A stretch of 41,915 nucleotides of DNA. It comes from Holospora obtusa F1 (GTDB lineage: Bacteria; Pseudomonadota; Alphaproteobacteria; Holosporales; Holosporaceae). Both the position numbers and the translations under genes were made by a program. The notes beneath the pieces are model-generated. The model saw only the letters and a program-made list of their open reading frames with translations, did not search any database and had not been told where the DNA came from. The stretch spans positions 1-41,915 of the forward strand of contig NZ_AWTR02000034.1 in assembly GCF_000469665.2 (NCBI RefSeq), read 5' to 3'. Of the stretch, positions 41,819-41,915 are shown piece by piece (the stretch's first letter is position 1; each line of letters begins with the position of its first letter).

Positions 41819-41915
41819 ACTCATCTTACGTAGCACCTTTCAAAATTTGAAGTTCATTGAACATTAAAACATTGGCTTTTAACAATAGTTTTTGTTTTAT
41901 TGCAAAATGATTCAA

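Overview
The window looks like part of the chromosome of an AT-rich, insertion-sequence-laden alphaproteobacterium, most plausibly an intracellular or host-associated one (Holosporales/Rickettsiales-like). This is inference from three things: alphaproteobacterial-looking housekeeping proteins (an HscA close in style to the Rickettsia one, PBP1A, a separate GlyRS beta chain), long gene-poor AT-rich spacers, and many decaying transposases. No 16S rRNA or other decisive marker is present.

Layout. 1-1345: the 5' part of a secreted protein gene on the minus strand that runs off the left edge. It holds a ten-G tract in frame and a 51-bp tandem repeat. 1484-2646: one apparently intact ISAs1-family element. 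3456-5074: tRNA-Arg(CCG), a type IV pilin-like gene and the rplU-rpmA ribosomal pair, all on plus. 5606-13051, minus strand: a SurA-like periplasmic chaperone, a WbpE-type sugar aminotransferase, ComEC, a 3'-truncated IS5 transposase and dapA, separated by long spacers. 13457-14080: a decayed IS5-family (DDE_Tnp_4 type) transposase. 14365-31851: one uninterrupted gene for a 5,828-residue exported repeat protein, 42% of the window. 32041-32275: a small ORF or structured transcript ending in an intrinsic terminator. 32350-32885: a decayed IS630 transposase. 33101-39808, minus strand: hscA, hscB, mrcA (PBP1A) and glyS. 40190-41915: IS5 wreckage on both sides of an intact cspA, with an ISAs1-type end at the right edge.

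How the genes fit together. The housekeeping genes cover translation (L21, L27, GlyRS beta, tRNA-Arg), Fe-S cluster transfer (HscA/HscB), cell wall (DapA supplies the lysine/diaminopimelate branch, PBP1A polymerises and cross-links) and cold-shock RNA chaperoning. ComEC plus the pilin-like protein suggest that some DNA-uptake machinery is retained.

The most unusual object is the giant protein. It has a signal peptide, a beta-rich N-terminal domain of about 780 residues, about ten helical repeats of about 82 residues, then about 18-19 longer repeat units of roughly 180-210 residues. One 555-bp unit is duplicated in tandem almost perfectly, so the gene is still expanding or being homogenised. 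It is flanked by transposase remnants, and I recognise no family for its repeats. It is the best candidate here for an undescribed surface or host-interaction factor.
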